From Lentzea nigeriaca (GTDB taxonomy: Bacteria; Actinomycetota; Actinomycetes; Mycobacteriales; Pseudonocardiaceae), in assembly GCF_016907955.1 (NCBI RefSeq), contig NZ_JAFBCX010000004.1, positions 248,001 to 312,000 of the forward strand: a stretch of DNA of 64,000 nucleotides, read 5' to 3'. Shown here piece after piece: positions 1 through 9,410 of the stretch. Within the stretch, counting starts at the first letter, position 1. Every line of letters starts with the position of its first letter. Below the pieces are notes generated by a model. The model searched no databases. It had not been told where the DNA came from and worked only from the letters and a program-made list of their open reading frames with translations. Position numbers and translations under genes: made by a program.

Positions 1-2
1 TG

Positions 3-2744
3 CTGGGCGCCGCACTCGTTCCGCCGGGACTGGCGTTCACGTTCCTGCAGGAGTGGGCGAAGGCTCATCCGGTGGCAGCGCTCGTCCTGCTCGCGGGCTA
101 CGAAGCCGTCGTCTGGGCCAGCGCTTTCGTCGGCAGGATCATGGGCGGGGTCGCCGACGAGCTGGGCAAGCGCTGGCAACCGAGGCTGACCGACCGGATC
201 GACCAGTCTCTGCGCCAACGGTTCTCGCGGTTCTCCAAGCGGTATCGCGAGTCGGTGCTGAGCGGTCTGCGGTTCATCGATCTGAAGGGCCTCGCCACGA
301 TCGGCTTCTACACGCCGGACCTGGACGAGGTGTTCGTCGACGTCAGCCTCGTCTTCCGCGCGCCGAACCAGGTGCGAGGCGACGTGCTGGCCCAGGCGCC
401 TGAGGACGTCGACGAACGCCACTCCATCTGGAACCTGCTCGACCAGCAACGGCCGGTGGTGCTCGCGGTCGTCGGCGCGCCGGGCAGCGGCAAGACCACC
501 CTGCTGCGCTACACCGCACGCCGCATGTGCCGGTCCCGCCGCGGCCGTCGCCGCACCGTGCCGGTCCTGCTCTACCTGCGTGATCACGTCACGGCGATCA
601 CCGCCGACCCGACGGTCGCGCTGCCGGAGCTGATCGCCACGCCCCTCGTTCCGCACGGCCTCGACGCACCACCCGGCTGGTTCGAGCGGCGGCTCTCCGA
701 CGGCGATTGCGTCGTACTGCTCGACGGTCTGGACGAAGTGGCGTCCCAGGAAGACCGCACGCGGGTGGCGACGTGGGTCGCCAGCCAGACGAAACGCTAT
801 CCGCACAACGACTTCGTCGTCACGTCACGCCCGCACGGCTACCAGACCGCACGGGTGGACGGCGCGACCGTGCTCCAGGTCCGCAGTTTCACCGACGCGC
901 AGGTCGGCCAGTTCATCCACGGCTGGTACCTGGCGATCGAGCAGCGCAGCACCGGCTCGGCCGACGAGGACGTGCGCAGGCGGGCCGCGGAATCGGCCGA
1001 GGACCTGTTGCAACGCCTGGAACACACACCCGCGCTGCACGACCTGACGATCAACCCGTTGCTGCTCACGATGATCGCCAACGTGCACAGGTTCCGCGGT
1101 GCGCTGCCCGGCATCCGGGCCGACCTGTACGGCGAGATCTGCCAGGTGTTGTTGTGGCGCAGGCATGACGCGAAGGGCCTCATGTCAGAGCTGAACGGCG
1201 ACCAGAAGGCGGTTCTGCTGCGCGGTCTCGCCTACGCGATGATGCGGCGCCGAGTCCGCGACCTGCCGCGCGACGAGATGCTCGTGGAGTTGCGCCCGGC
1301 ACTGCGCCGGATGTCGAGGACGATCTCGGAGGAGGACTTCCTGGCCGAGGCCGGATCGAACGGGCTGCTGCTGGAACGCGAGAGCAACCTGTACTCGTTC
1401 GCGCACCTGACCTTCCAGGAGTACCTGGCCGCCGAGCACATCAGGGAGAAGGGTCTCGGCGACGTGCTCACCAAGACCGTCGAGGACGTCTGGTGGCGTG
1501 AGACGACGCTGCTGTACGTCGCCCGCTCCGACGCCGACGCGATCGTCGAGGCCTGCACGGCCTCGGGCAGCGTCGCCGCGCTCTCACTCGCCTTCGACTG
1601 CGCGGAACAATCCACTGAGCTGGCCCCGGAACTGCGCGCGAAACTCGACGACCTGCTCAGCCAGACGCTCGACGCCGACGTCCCGGACGCGGTGCGCAGG
1701 TTGATGACCGGAGTCCAGCTCACACGTCACCTCCGGCACGCGGTGGTGCGCACGGGCAACGGCACCCGGATGTGCACCCAGCCGATCACGCCGGACATCT
1801 ATCGCCGTTTCCTCGCGGACACCGGACGCGAGGACCAGTGGCTGGGCGCGCTTCCGTCGTTCACCAACTGGGTCAACGAGATCACCAACACCGAGGCGCG
1901 GTATCGGGTGCCGACATACGACGAGGTGCGGCACCCGGTCGTGTGCCGTGCGTTGAAGGGGCGCAGCGCCTGGTACTCGAGTGCGGCCGTGGGTGTGCAA
2001 ATGCGTCTGTGGACACCGGACGGTGCTGAAAGCCCGCACACGATCACCTTGGCGACCATCCGCGAACACGTGCTCACCGACCTCACCAAGACGACACCGC
2101 TCATCGTGCGGACACTGCTCCTCTACGCGCTCAACGCCTCCTTCCACGAACGAGCGCGCGACGTCGTCCCCGTCCTCGCACGTGCGATGGCGCTCGATCG
2201 CGCCCTGCCATCGACGTTGACCTCGGCCGGCGATGATCTGTCCCGCAGGATCACCGCCGCCATCGAGGGCATGCCGGACCACCCGATCTTCCGGTTCATG
2301 CCCGCCCAGAGGGACAACTTCTGGCTGCACACCCTCGATCCGGTCCTTGGCCGCGGCCTGCACGCCGCCGCCAAAGCGGCGAGCAGCGGTCGCTCGGGTG
2401 ACACGGTGACCAGCTTCGCGGACGGCCTGCTCGCCGAATCACGTGCTGTGGGGGACACCGTGGAACCGTTCGCCATGGCACCTCCCGATCGCCCGCAACC
2501 CGTCGGCAGCGACACCAGCTGGCAGAGGCTCTGGGGAACACCGGCCAAGCGGCTGACGGACGACCTGCGCCCCCACTTCGCGCTGGAGAAGGCCCTCACC
2601 CCGGAACTCGCCACGGAGTTCAGGCTGGCGGCACTGTGCCATGCGGCCGAGTTCGGCACGAAGGACTACCGGGCGCTGGCGGCGAAGATCACCTTCCTGG
2701 AACGGCACGGCCAGGACGAGGCGCTCGTCCTGGCCGTCACATGA
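3..2744 (+). CDS. NACHT-domain STAND NTPase with degenerate FGE-like module (5' end outside window)
   Basis: Probable P-loop signalling NTPase of the NACHT class, a group that includes bacterial anti-phage sensors. The frame is open to the left edge, so the true start lies upstream; the first possible internal start is GTG at 72. A hydrophobic stretch at about bases 60-135 suggests an N-terminal membrane anchor. Walker A GAPGSGKTT is encoded at 474-500, Walker B VVLLDGLDEV near 711-740, and the NACHT motif FAHLTFQEYLAA near 1398-1433. At about 1770-2030 follows a segment reading QPITPDIYRRFLADTG ... YRVPTYDEV, which resembles a worn FGE/SUMF1 (C-lectin fold) core. The last 220 residues are unassigned but end like the paralogue at 3898-6966. 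Family and domain order are clear; the immune role is inferred from the family. Confidence 0.85.
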   Translation: MGAALVPPGLAFTFLQEWAKAHPVAALVLLAGYEAVVWASAFVGRIMGGVADELGKRWQPRLTDRIDQSLRQRFSRFSKRYRESVLSGLRFIDLKGLATIGFYTPDLDEVFVDVSLVFRAPNQVRGDVLAQAPEDVDERHSIWNLLDQQRPVVLAVVGAPGSGKTTLLRYTARRMCRSRRGRRRTVPVLLYLRDHVTAITADPTVALPELIATPLVPHGLDAPPGWFERRLSDGDCVVLLDGLDEVASQEDRTRVATWVASQTKRYPHNDFVVTSRPHGYQTARVDGATVLQVRSFTDAQVGQFIHGWYLAIEQRSTGSADEDVRRRAAESAEDLLQRLEHTPALHDLTINPLLLTMIANVHRFRGALPGIRADLYGEICQVLLWRRHDAKGLMSELNGDQKAVLLRGLAYAMMRRRVRDLPRDEMLVELRPALRRMSRTISEEDFLAEAGSNGLLLERESNLYSFAHLTFQEYLAAEHIREKGLGDVLTKTVEDVWWRETTLLYVARSDADAIVEACTASGSVAALSLAFDCAEQSTELAPELRAKLDDLLSQTLDADVPDAVRRLMTGVQLTRHLRHAVVRTGNGTRMCTQPITPDIYRRFLADTGREDQWLGALPSFTNWVNEITNTEARYRVPTYDEVRHPVVCRALKGRSAWYSSAAVGVQMRLWTPDGAESPHTITLATIREHVLTDLTKTTPLIVRTLLLYALNASFHERARDVVPVLARAMALDRALPSTLTSAGDDLSRRITAAIEGMPDHPIFRFMPAQRDNFWLHTLDPVLGRGLHAAAKAASSGRSGDTVTSFADGLLAESRAVGDTVEPFAMAPPDRPQPVGSDTSWQRLWGTPAKRLTDDLRPHFALEKALTPELATEFRLAALCHAAEFGTKDYRALAAKITFLERHGQDEALVLAVT

Positions 2745-2745
2745 G

Positions 2746-3738
2746 TCACCAGGCGTAGGCCTCCGGAGCGGGCTTCGACCCGTTCGGGGCAGGCGCAGGG
2801 AACAGCTCGTCGAGCTTGGCCAGCACGTCGGCGTCCAGCTTCAACTCCGCCGCACGCAACGAGGTGTCGAGCTGCTCGACCGTGCGCGGCCCGATGATCG
2901 GCGCCGTCACACCGTCCTGGTGCAGCAGCCACGCGAGGCCGACGTTCGCCGGGTCCTCGCCGAGCTCCGCGCACAGCTTCTCGTAGGCGTCGATCGTGTC
3001 GCGGTACTTCTCCAACGCGTCCGCGGAACGTCCGGAGGCACTACGAGAAGCGCCGCCCTCGCGCTGCTTGCGCAGCACGCCGCCCAGCAGGCCACCGTGC
3101 AGCGGCGACCATGGGATGACACCGAGGCCGTAGTGCCGAGCCGCGGGCAGGACCTCCAGCTCGACCCACCTGGTCATCAGGTTGTAGATCGACTGCTCGG
3201 ACACCAACCCGAGGAAGTTGCGCGCCAGAGCGGCTTCCTGGGCCTGGGCGATGTGCCAGCCCGCGAAGTTCGACGAGCCGAAGTAGATGACCTTGCCCTG
3301 CTGGCGCAGCACGGAGAAGGCTTCCCAGATCTCGTCCCACGGCGTGTCCCGGTCGACGTGGTGCATCTGGTAGAGGTCGATGTAGTCGGTTTGCAGGCGC
3401 TTCAACGAAGCGTCACAAGCGCGGCGGATGTTCAGGGCCGACAGCTTGTTGTCGTTCGGCCAGTCACCCATGCTGCCGTAGAGCTTGGTCGCGACGACCG
3501 TCCTTTCGCGACGGTTGCCGCCCTGGGCGAACCACCGGCCGATGATCTGCTCGGTGACGCCCTCGCCCTGCTTCCAGCCGTAGACGTTGGCCGTGTCGAA
3601 GAAGTTCAGGCCGTGTTCGTGGGCGCGATCCATGATCGCGTGACTGTCGGCCTCGGACGTCTCGGGGCCGAAGTTCATCGTGCCGAGGCACAGCCGGGAG
3701 ACGGACAGGCCGCTGCGGCCGAGGTGGGTGTAGTCCAT
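2746..3738 (-). CDS. aldo/keto reductase
   Basis: NAD(P)H-dependent oxidoreductase of the aldo/keto reductase superfamily, 330 residues, a TIM barrel that reduces carbonyl substrates; the substrate cannot be read from sequence. The catalytic tetrad is visible as Asp48, Tyr53 (DTANVYG), Lys85 (VVATKLYG) and His126 (YQMHH). The NADP-binding end has IIGPRTVEQL near residue 270. The start is the ATG at 3738 because the fold begins right there with MDYTHLGRSG; an open frame further upstream encodes no family sequence. The gene converges on the preceding NACHT gene with one base between stop codons and separates the two NACHT paralogues, so it probably inserted between, or was enclosed by, the duplicated pair. 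Nothing links it functionally to them. Confidence 0.9.
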   Translation of the reverse strand: MDYTHLGRSGLSVSRLCLGTMNFGPETSEADSHAIMDRAHEHGLNFFDTANVYGWKQGEGVTEQIIGRWFAQGGNRRERTVVATKLYGSMGDWPNDNKLSALNIRRACDASLKRLQTDYIDLYQMHHVDRDTPWDEIWEAFSVLRQQGKVIYFGSSNFAGWHIAQAQEAALARNFLGLVSEQSIYNLMTRWVELEVLPAARHYGLGVIPWSPLHGGLLGGVLRKQREGGASRSASGRSADALEKYRDTIDAYEKLCAELGEDPANVGLAWLLHQDGVTAPIIGPRTVEQLDTSLRAAELKLDADVLAKLDELFPAPAPNGSKPAPEAYAW

Positions 3739-3897
3739 GCCGTCCACCCTGCCCCTCGGGGCGCCGGAATGCCACGTGGAGCTGCTCCAGCACAAGGCCC
3801 GCGTAGGCCTTTCAGCTCAACAGAAAATCTGATTGCAAACTCGATTGGAATTCGAACTTCAGACTAATCGAGGGCCTCGGCGAGCCCACTGCAGGGC

Positions 3898-6800
3898 GTG
3901 AGTACCATTCCGAATCCCGCCGATCCGTCAAAGGACAGTGATCAACAGATGCGCAGGCCCGGCTTGATCAAATTAGCCGTCGCCGTCCCGGCTGCCGGAC
4001 TGATGATTTGGTTGTTGCACTTCGCCTTCGGCGACCTCGTCATGTCGGCAGGCGTCGCGGCGTTCGGCGCTGCGGTGGCGATGGGTCGCGAGCTCTGGAA
4101 ACGGTGGCGGGAGCGGTTGATCGACGGCGCGGATCGCGTTCTGCTGCGCTGGACGTCTCAATTCGGCCAGCGATACCGCGAGTTCATGCTGGCCACTTTG
4201 CGGCACATCGACCAGAAAGGTCTCGCCACGATCGGGCCCTTCACGCCGGAACTGGACGAGGTGTTCGTGGACGTGAGTCTCGCGTACTGCCCGCCGCACC
4301 AGGTCCCGGAAGGAGTCGTCAACCGAGTGCCCGCGGACGTGGCGGACCGCAGGTCGATCAAGGACTTCCTCGACCAGCCCCGCCCGCAGATCCTCGCTGT
4401 GCTCGGCGGCCCCGGCAGCGGGAAGACGACCCTGTTGCGGCACACCGCACGTGAGGTCAGCCGAGCGAGGAAGTCGCTGCGCTGGCGGGTTCCCGTCCTG
4501 CTCTACCTCCGGGACCACGTCAACGAGATCGTCGCGGACGAGGACGTCTCGCTCGCCGACCTCATCCGCGGATCGCTCGACAAGCTGAAGGCCAAGGAGC
4601 CGCCGGGCTGGTTCGAGCAGCAGCTCGTCGAGGGTGACTGCGTGGTGTTGTTCGACGGACTGGACGAGGTGGCCCGCCCCGAGCAGCGCAGGAACGTGTC
4701 GGACTGGGTCGAGCGCCAGACGAAGCAGTATCCGAAGAACCACTTCGTGCTCACGTCACGACCGCAGGGCTATCGCACCGCGCCGATCAGCGGTGCCACC
4801 GTCCTGCAGGTCAGGGCGTTCACGAACGGGCAGGTGACCAGGTTCGTCCGGGGCTGGTACCTGGCCACCGAGAAGCACAGCACGCGCGGAACCGCGGACG
4901 AGATCGCCGCACGGGCCGAATCGTCGGCGGACGATCTGCTGGAGAGGTTGAGCACCGCGGCCGGCCTCTACGAACTCACGGTGAATCCGCTGCTGCTCAC
5001 GATGATCTGCAACGTGCACCGCTACCGAGGCGCACTGCCGGGCAGCCGCGCCGAGCTGTACGGCGAAATCTGCCAGGTGATGCTGTGGCGCCGTCAGCAG
5101 GCCAAGAAGCTGCCGTCGGAGATCGACGGCGACAAGAAGGAAATGCTCCTGCGCGGTCTCGCGTACACGATGATGCGACGCCGTGTGCGCGACCTGCCGT
5201 ACGGCGAGATAGTCAAGGAGATAACTCCAGCGCTGAGGCGCGTTTCCCGCGACCTCACTCCGCAACAATTTCTCGCCGACGTGGGATCGAACGGTCTTCT
5301 GGTCGAACGGGAGAACGGTCAGTATTCCTTCGCGCACCTCACGTTCCAGGAATACCTCGCGTCCGGGTACATCCGCGACAAGGGGAAAGTCCAGGAGCTG
5401 GCGGCGGGTGTGGACGACGTGTGGTGGCGTGAGACCACGCTCCTGTACGCGGCGAAGACCGACGCCGACCTGATCGTCACGACCTGTCTGCGGTCGGGCA
5501 GCATCACCGCACTGTCGCTCGCCGTCGACTGCAGCGACGACCAGAAGTGCGAGTTGGCACCGGAACTGCGCGAGCAGCTCGATCGCCTGGTGGAGTCCGC
5601 GCTGACGCCGGACATCAGCCCGGATCGACGACGGCTGCTGGCCGGCGTCCTGGTGACGCGGCACCTGCGGCACCAGGCGAGAACCGCGGCGGGCGGACGG
5701 GTGTGCACCAAACCCGTCACCTCCGGAATCCACCAGCTCTTCCTGCAGGACACCGGAGAGCGGTCGCGCACGGAGTCGATCATCGACTCACCCGCCCCGG
5801 TCACCGGTGTCACCGCGGTCGATGCCGTCGGATTCACCACCTGGGTGACGGCAGTGGTGGGCGGCGACGCCGTGTACCGCCTCCCGAAGCGGGAGGAGCT
5901 CGACGACCCGATCGTGTCCCGCGCGCTCGAGAGCGGGAACCTGAGCGCTTGGCTCGACCCCGGCCCCGACGGCCGGTCGGAGCTCTGGGTTCCGCACGGT
6001 GTGCCCCACCCGCACCTGATCACGGGCGACGTGTTGATCGCCCACGTCACACAGGACATCGGGCGGTCGGGCTCGACCCTCAACCGTCTTCTGTTGTTGC
6101 AGGCCGTCGACTCGATGCGCGCTCTGCGCGGCACGCTGAAGGAAGCACCGCACCGCACGTTCGAACGCGACCGCAAGCGCGACTTCGACAGGGCGGCCGA
6201 GTTGGCCGGAAGCGTTGCCAACGCGTGCGACCGCACCCACGCGATCGCTCACGTCCTCGCGAAGGATCTCGCCAGAGAACTCGAGTTCTGCTCCATGATG
6301 TCGGACGACATGGAGCAGGCAGGGTCGATGCTCGCGCGCCTTTCGGCCAACGTGGACCACCTCACCGACCTGCTCGACCGCGAGGTGGCCGTCCTGCACG
6401 CCCTGGACAACCCGCTCGGCAGGGATCTCGACTTCGCCAGATCATTGGCCTACGTCCTCGCGCTCAACCTGCCGGCGACTCCCGACCACCCCACTGTGAT
6501 GGGACGCGCGCTGTCGAACGCGCTGTCGGCCGCCTGTGCCACCACCACCGCGCACTCCCACTGGCTGACCGGGTTCAGCAAGGCCCTCGCGACGGAGGCC
6601 GCGGCCGTCGATCTGAACCACGTCGTCATCCCGTCCGAACTGACGAACGACATCGCCACGGCGAAGCAGACGATGCTGGCGCTGCCTGCCAAGAACCACT
6701 CCGGCCGGCAGTGGGCTCAGCTCGTCGTACGGCGGCTGCACGATCTCGCGATGCCGGTGTGCGCCGCCGAGGACCCGTGCCCGACCGCGGACCAGGCGAC

Positions 6801-6966
6801 CGCGATCCGGCTCGCCGCGCTCTGCCTCGCCGCCGAGGCCGACGACTGGGCCGACGAGCACCTGGGCGACCTGTTCCGGTGGATCGCGGCCGGGGTGACG
6901 TTGCTGGAGCGCCGCGCGATCGGCGTGGCGGCACCCACGGAGACCATCCTGCTCACCGTCGCGTGA
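3898..6966 (+). CDS. NACHT-domain STAND NTPase with degenerate FGE-like module, paralogue of the first gene
   Basis: Complete 1022-residue paralogue of the truncated gene at the left edge; the two align by eye from the membrane region to the C-terminus. Two hydrophobic segments (about residues 22-42 and 45-62) suggest a membrane anchor. Walker A GGPGSGKTT is at 170-178, Walker B VVLFDGLDEVA near 249-259, and FAHLTFQEYLA near 479. At about 602-700 the order KPVTSGIHQLFLQDTG, then PAPVTGVTAVDAVGFTTW, then YRLPKREELDDP, then ELWVPHG follows the FGE/SUMF1 pattern (PVT..Y..F, PV..V.W.DA..Y..W, YRLPTEAEWE) with key positions altered. Residues 700-1022 are unassigned, with a tail RLAALCLAAE shared with the paralogue. 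GTG 3898 is the best start, although its Shine-Dalgarno is weak. A defence-sensor role is inferred from the NACHT family. Confidence 0.85.
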   Translation: MSTIPNPADPSKDSDQQMRRPGLIKLAVAVPAAGLMIWLLHFAFGDLVMSAGVAAFGAAVAMGRELWKRWRERLIDGADRVLLRWTSQFGQRYREFMLATLRHIDQKGLATIGPFTPELDEVFVDVSLAYCPPHQVPEGVVNRVPADVADRRSIKDFLDQPRPQILAVLGGPGSGKTTLLRHTAREVSRARKSLRWRVPVLLYLRDHVNEIVADEDVSLADLIRGSLDKLKAKEPPGWFEQQLVEGDCVVLFDGLDEVARPEQRRNVSDWVERQTKQYPKNHFVLTSRPQGYRTAPISGATVLQVRAFTNGQVTRFVRGWYLATEKHSTRGTADEIAARAESSADDLLERLSTAAGLYELTVNPLLLTMICNVHRYRGALPGSRAELYGEICQVMLWRRQQAKKLPSEIDGDKKEMLLRGLAYTMMRRRVRDLPYGEIVKEITPALRRVSRDLTPQQFLADVGSNGLLVERENGQYSFAHLTFQEYLASGYIRDKGKVQELAAGVDDVWWRETTLLYAAKTDADLIVTTCLRSGSITALSLAVDCSDDQKCELAPELREQLDRLVESALTPDISPDRRRLLAGVLVTRHLRHQARTAAGGRVCTKPVTSGIHQLFLQDTGERSRTESIIDSPAPVTGVTAVDAVGFTTWVTAVVGGDAVYRLPKREELDDPIVSRALESGNLSAWLDPGPDGRSELWVPHGVPHPHLITGDVLIAHVTQDIGRSGSTLNRLLLLQAVDSMRALRGTLKEAPHRTFERDRKRDFDRAAELAGSVANACDRTHAIAHVLAKDLARELEFCSMMSDDMEQAGSMLARLSANVDHLTDLLDREVAVLHALDNPLGRDLDFARSLAYVLALNLPATPDHPTVMGRALSNALSAACATTTAHSHWLTGFSKALATEAAAVDLNHVVIPSELTNDIATAKQTMLALPAKNHSGRQWAQLVVRRLHDLAMPVCAAEDPCPTADQATAIRLAALCLAAEADDWADEHLGDLFRWIAAGVTLLERRAIGVAAPTETILLTVA

Positions 6967-6971
6967 TCTCA

Positions 6972-7008
6972 GTGGGCCCACACGGAGGGTTATGAGACGC
7001 CGGTCTCA
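6972..7008. terminator. possible convergent terminator between NACHT gene and hutI
   Basis: Two small hairpins lie between the convergent stops: the 10-bp palindrome GTGGGCCCAC (6972-6981) and TGAGAC-gccg-GTCTCA (6993-7008), the second overlapping the hutI stop. Neither has a T-tract, so this is a weak call. Confidence 0.35.
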
Positions 7009-8139
7009 GACGACTCGCCTACCCCTTCGCCACACTGAGTGCGTCAACGGGACTCCCGGCCGGTACGCCAGATGCGTGATCGACGGCGCGTCCAGCACGT
7101 GGAGGTCAGCGCGCGCACCAGGCTTGATGACGCCGACATCGTCGCGATGCAACGCCTGTGCGCCACCGGCTGTTGCCGCCCACACGGCTTCCTCCACGCT
7201 CATCCGCATCTGCAGGACCGCCGTCGTCACGCAGAACGCCATCGAGGAGGTGTAGGACGAGCCGGGGTTGCAGTTGCTGGCCAGCGCGACGGTGGCGCCG
7301 GCGTCGAGGAGAGCGCGGGCAGGCGGCAACGACTGGCGGGTCGAGAGGTCGCACGCCGGGAGCAGCGTGGCGACCGTGTCCGACGACGCCAGCGCGTCGA
7401 CGTCCTGCTGCGACAGGTAGGTGCAGTGGTCGACGGACGCGGCGCCGAGCTCCACCGCCAGCCGCACGCCGGGGCCCTCGCCGAGCTGGTTGCCGTGCAC
7501 GCGCAGGCCGAGGCCCTTCTCCTTGGCGGCGACGAGCACCGCCTTCGACTGGTCGTAGTCGAAAGCACCCTTCTCGCAGAACACGTCCGCCCAGCGCACG
7601 AGCGGTGCGACGGCGTCGAGCATCTCGCCGCGGACCAGGTCGACGTACGTGTCGGCGTCCTCGCCCGGCGGGACGAGGTGGGCGCCGAGGAACGTGACCT
7701 CCTCGACGTGCTCGGCGGCGATGCGTGCCGAGCGCACCTCGTCCGGCACGTTCAGGCCGTAGCCGGTCTTGGTCTCCACGAACGTCGTGCCCTGCTTCAA
7801 CGCCTCGGCGACGTGCTTGCGGACGACCTCCGCCAGTTCGGCGTCGGTGGCCTGCCGGGTCGCGTTCACGGTGACGGCGATACCACCTGCGGTGTAAGGC
7901 TTTCCGGCCATGCGCGCGCCGAACTCGGCGGTGCGGTCGCCCGCGAAGACCAGGTGCGTGTGGCTGTCGACCCAGCCCGGCAGCACCGCGCGGCCTTCGA
8001 CGTCGACGCGCTCGTCGGCGGCCGGGGCACTCGCGGACGGCCCCACCCAGGCGATCCGCTCGCCGTCGACGATCAGCGCGTCGCCGCCTGCCTCGCTGTT
8101 GGTGGTCAGCTCACCGATGCCGGTGATCAGCACGCTCAT
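7006..8139 (-). CDS. hutI: imidazolonepropionase
   Basis: Third step of histidine breakdown: hydrolyses 4-imidazolone-5-propionate to N-formimino-L-glutamate. 377 residues, amidohydrolase-fold metalloenzyme. Metal-binding HxH is at His60/His62 ([12 protein letters not shown]), with further family motifs HGNQLGEG and VDHCTYLS. The metal-site motif, normally containing Asp (T/S-D-x-N-P-G), reads [11 protein letters not shown] here, with Asn289 where Asp is expected; see findings. The ATG at 8139 is chosen because it overlaps the hutF stop as ATGA, giving translational coupling; a GTG two codons upstream is less likely. Last gene of the hut operon. Confidence 0.93.
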   Translation of the reverse strand: MSVLITGIGELTTNSEAGGDALIVDGERIAWVGPSASAPAADERVDVEGRAVLPGWVDSHTHLVFAGDRTAEFGARMAGKPYTAGGIAVTVNATRQATDAELAEVVRKHVAEALKQGTTFVETKTGYGLNVPDEVRSARIAAEHVEEVTFLGAHLVPPGEDADTYVDLVRGEMLDAVAPLVRWADVFCEKGAFDYDQSKAVLVAAKEKGLGLRVHGNQLGEGPGVRLAVELGAASVDHCTYLSQQDVDALASSDTVATLLPACDLSTRQSLPPARALLDAGATVALASNCNPGSSYTSSMAFCVTTAVLQMRMSVEEAVWAATAGGAQALHRDDVGVIKPGARADLHVLDAPSITHLAYRPGVPLTHSVWRRGRRVV

Positions 8140-9410
8140 GCCCACAGCTCCTCGATCGCGTCCGCCAGCAGCCTGCCGACGTCACCCAGAGTCTCGTGCA
8201 CACCACCGGAGGCGACCACCCGGCCCCCGACGACCACGGTGTCCACATCGGACGCCGTCGCCGACAGGAACACCTGCTGCGGCAACGAACCCGCTGTGCG
8301 CGGCGTCGAGCAGCTGATCGCCACGAGGTCGCAGGGCGCACCTGGTTCGATGCGTCCCGCGTCCCAGCCGAGCGCGGAGTGCCGGGTGGCGGCTGCGAGC
8401 AGTTCGGCCGGCGAGAAGCGCCCACGCTGGCCGGTGCGGAGGCGTTCGTTGTGCTCCAGCGCACGGGTTTCCAGCAACGGGTCGATGACCGCGTGCTGGT
8501 CGCTACCCAACGAGATGGGGCTCCGCGCGTCGGCGAGCTCGCGCGCCGGGCCGATGCCGTCGGCCAGGTCGGCCTCTGTGGTCGGGCAGAAGCACGCACC
8601 CGTGCCGGACTCGCCGAGCAGTGCGATGTCCTCCGGCGTCAGATGCGTGGCGTGCACAGCCGTGGTGCGGGGAGACAGGGCACCGGCTTCGTTCAGCAAC
8701 CCGGTCGGGGTAAGACCGTAGGCGGCGAGGCAGGCCTCGTTCTCGGCAGGCTGCTCGGAGAGGTGGACGTGCAGCGGTGCGTCCGGGAAGGCCTGCGCCA
8801 CAACGGGAAGCTCGTCACGCGGGACGGCACGGACGGAGTGGATCGCGGCACCGACCCGCATCACGTCGTCGGACTCGAGGTCGGCAACCCTGCTCGCCCA
8901 GGCTTCTGCGGTGCCGTCGGAGAAGCGTTGCTGCACCTCGTTCAGCGGCTGGTCGATGCCGCCCGCGAGGTAGCAGGTGTCGAGCAGGGTCAGCCTGATG
9001 CCCGCGTCCTTCGCAGCCTCGCGCAGCGCGTACCCGAACTCGTTCGACCTGTCGTGGACGTAGTGGAACTCGCCGACAGTCGACACACCGGCGAGCGCCA
9101 TCTCCCCGTACACCGCGCGGGCCAGGCGGTAGTACGACCGCGGGGTCAGCTTGGACGCGAGCGCGTACATGCCTTCACGCCACGTCCAGAACGTGCCGCC
9201 ACCGTCGTGCGTACGGCCTCGCAGCGCACGGTGGAAGGCGTGCGAGTGCGCGTTGGCGAAACCTGGCACGACAACGCCGTACAGCCGCCGCACGCCCAGC
9301 GGAATCGTGTCCACTGTGGACACGCTCGCGATCTTGCCGTCCTCGACCCTGATCAGCACGCGTTCGGCGAGCCCGCCGGGCAACCAGGCCCGCTCGCACC
9401 AGTAGTTCAT
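8136..9410 (-). CDS. hutF: formimidoylglutamate deiminase
   Basis: Converts N-formimino-L-glutamate to N-formyl-L-glutamate plus ammonia, the branch used when no HutG formiminoglutamase acts directly. 424 residues, amidohydrolase superfamily. The zinc-binding HxH is His55/His57 ([14 protein letters not shown]); downstream ligands and catalytic motifs read [22 protein letters not shown] and LGSDQHA. The start ATG 9410 overlaps the stop of the upstream M20 gene (ATGA), and its own stop overlaps the hutI start, so it is translated as part of the hut operon. It produces the formyl compound that the neighbouring M20 hydrolase probably consumes. Confidence 0.93.
   Translation of the reverse strand: MNYWCERAWLPGGLAERVLIRVEDGKIASVSTVDTIPLGVRRLYGVVVPGFANAHSHAFHRALRGRTHDGGGTFWTWREGMYALASKLTPRSYYRLARAVYGEMALAGVSTVGEFHYVHDRSNEFGYALREAAKDAGIRLTLLDTCYLAGGIDQPLNEVQQRFSDGTAEAWASRVADLESDDVMRVGAAIHSVRAVPRDELPVVAQAFPDAPLHVHLSEQPAENEACLAAYGLTPTGLLNEAGALSPRTTAVHATHLTPEDIALLGESGTGACFCPTTEADLADGIGPARELADARSPISLGSDQHAVIDPLLETRALEHNERLRTGQRGRFSPAELLAAATRHSALGWDAGRIEPGAPCDLVAISCSTPRTAGSLPQQVFLSATASDVDTVVVGGRVVASGGVHETLGDVGRLLADAIEELWA

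Noticed and set aside
1-6966. A diversity-generating retroelement acting on the FGE-like modules.
   Set aside because: No reverse transcriptase, template repeat or adenine-rich variable repeat is visible in the window.
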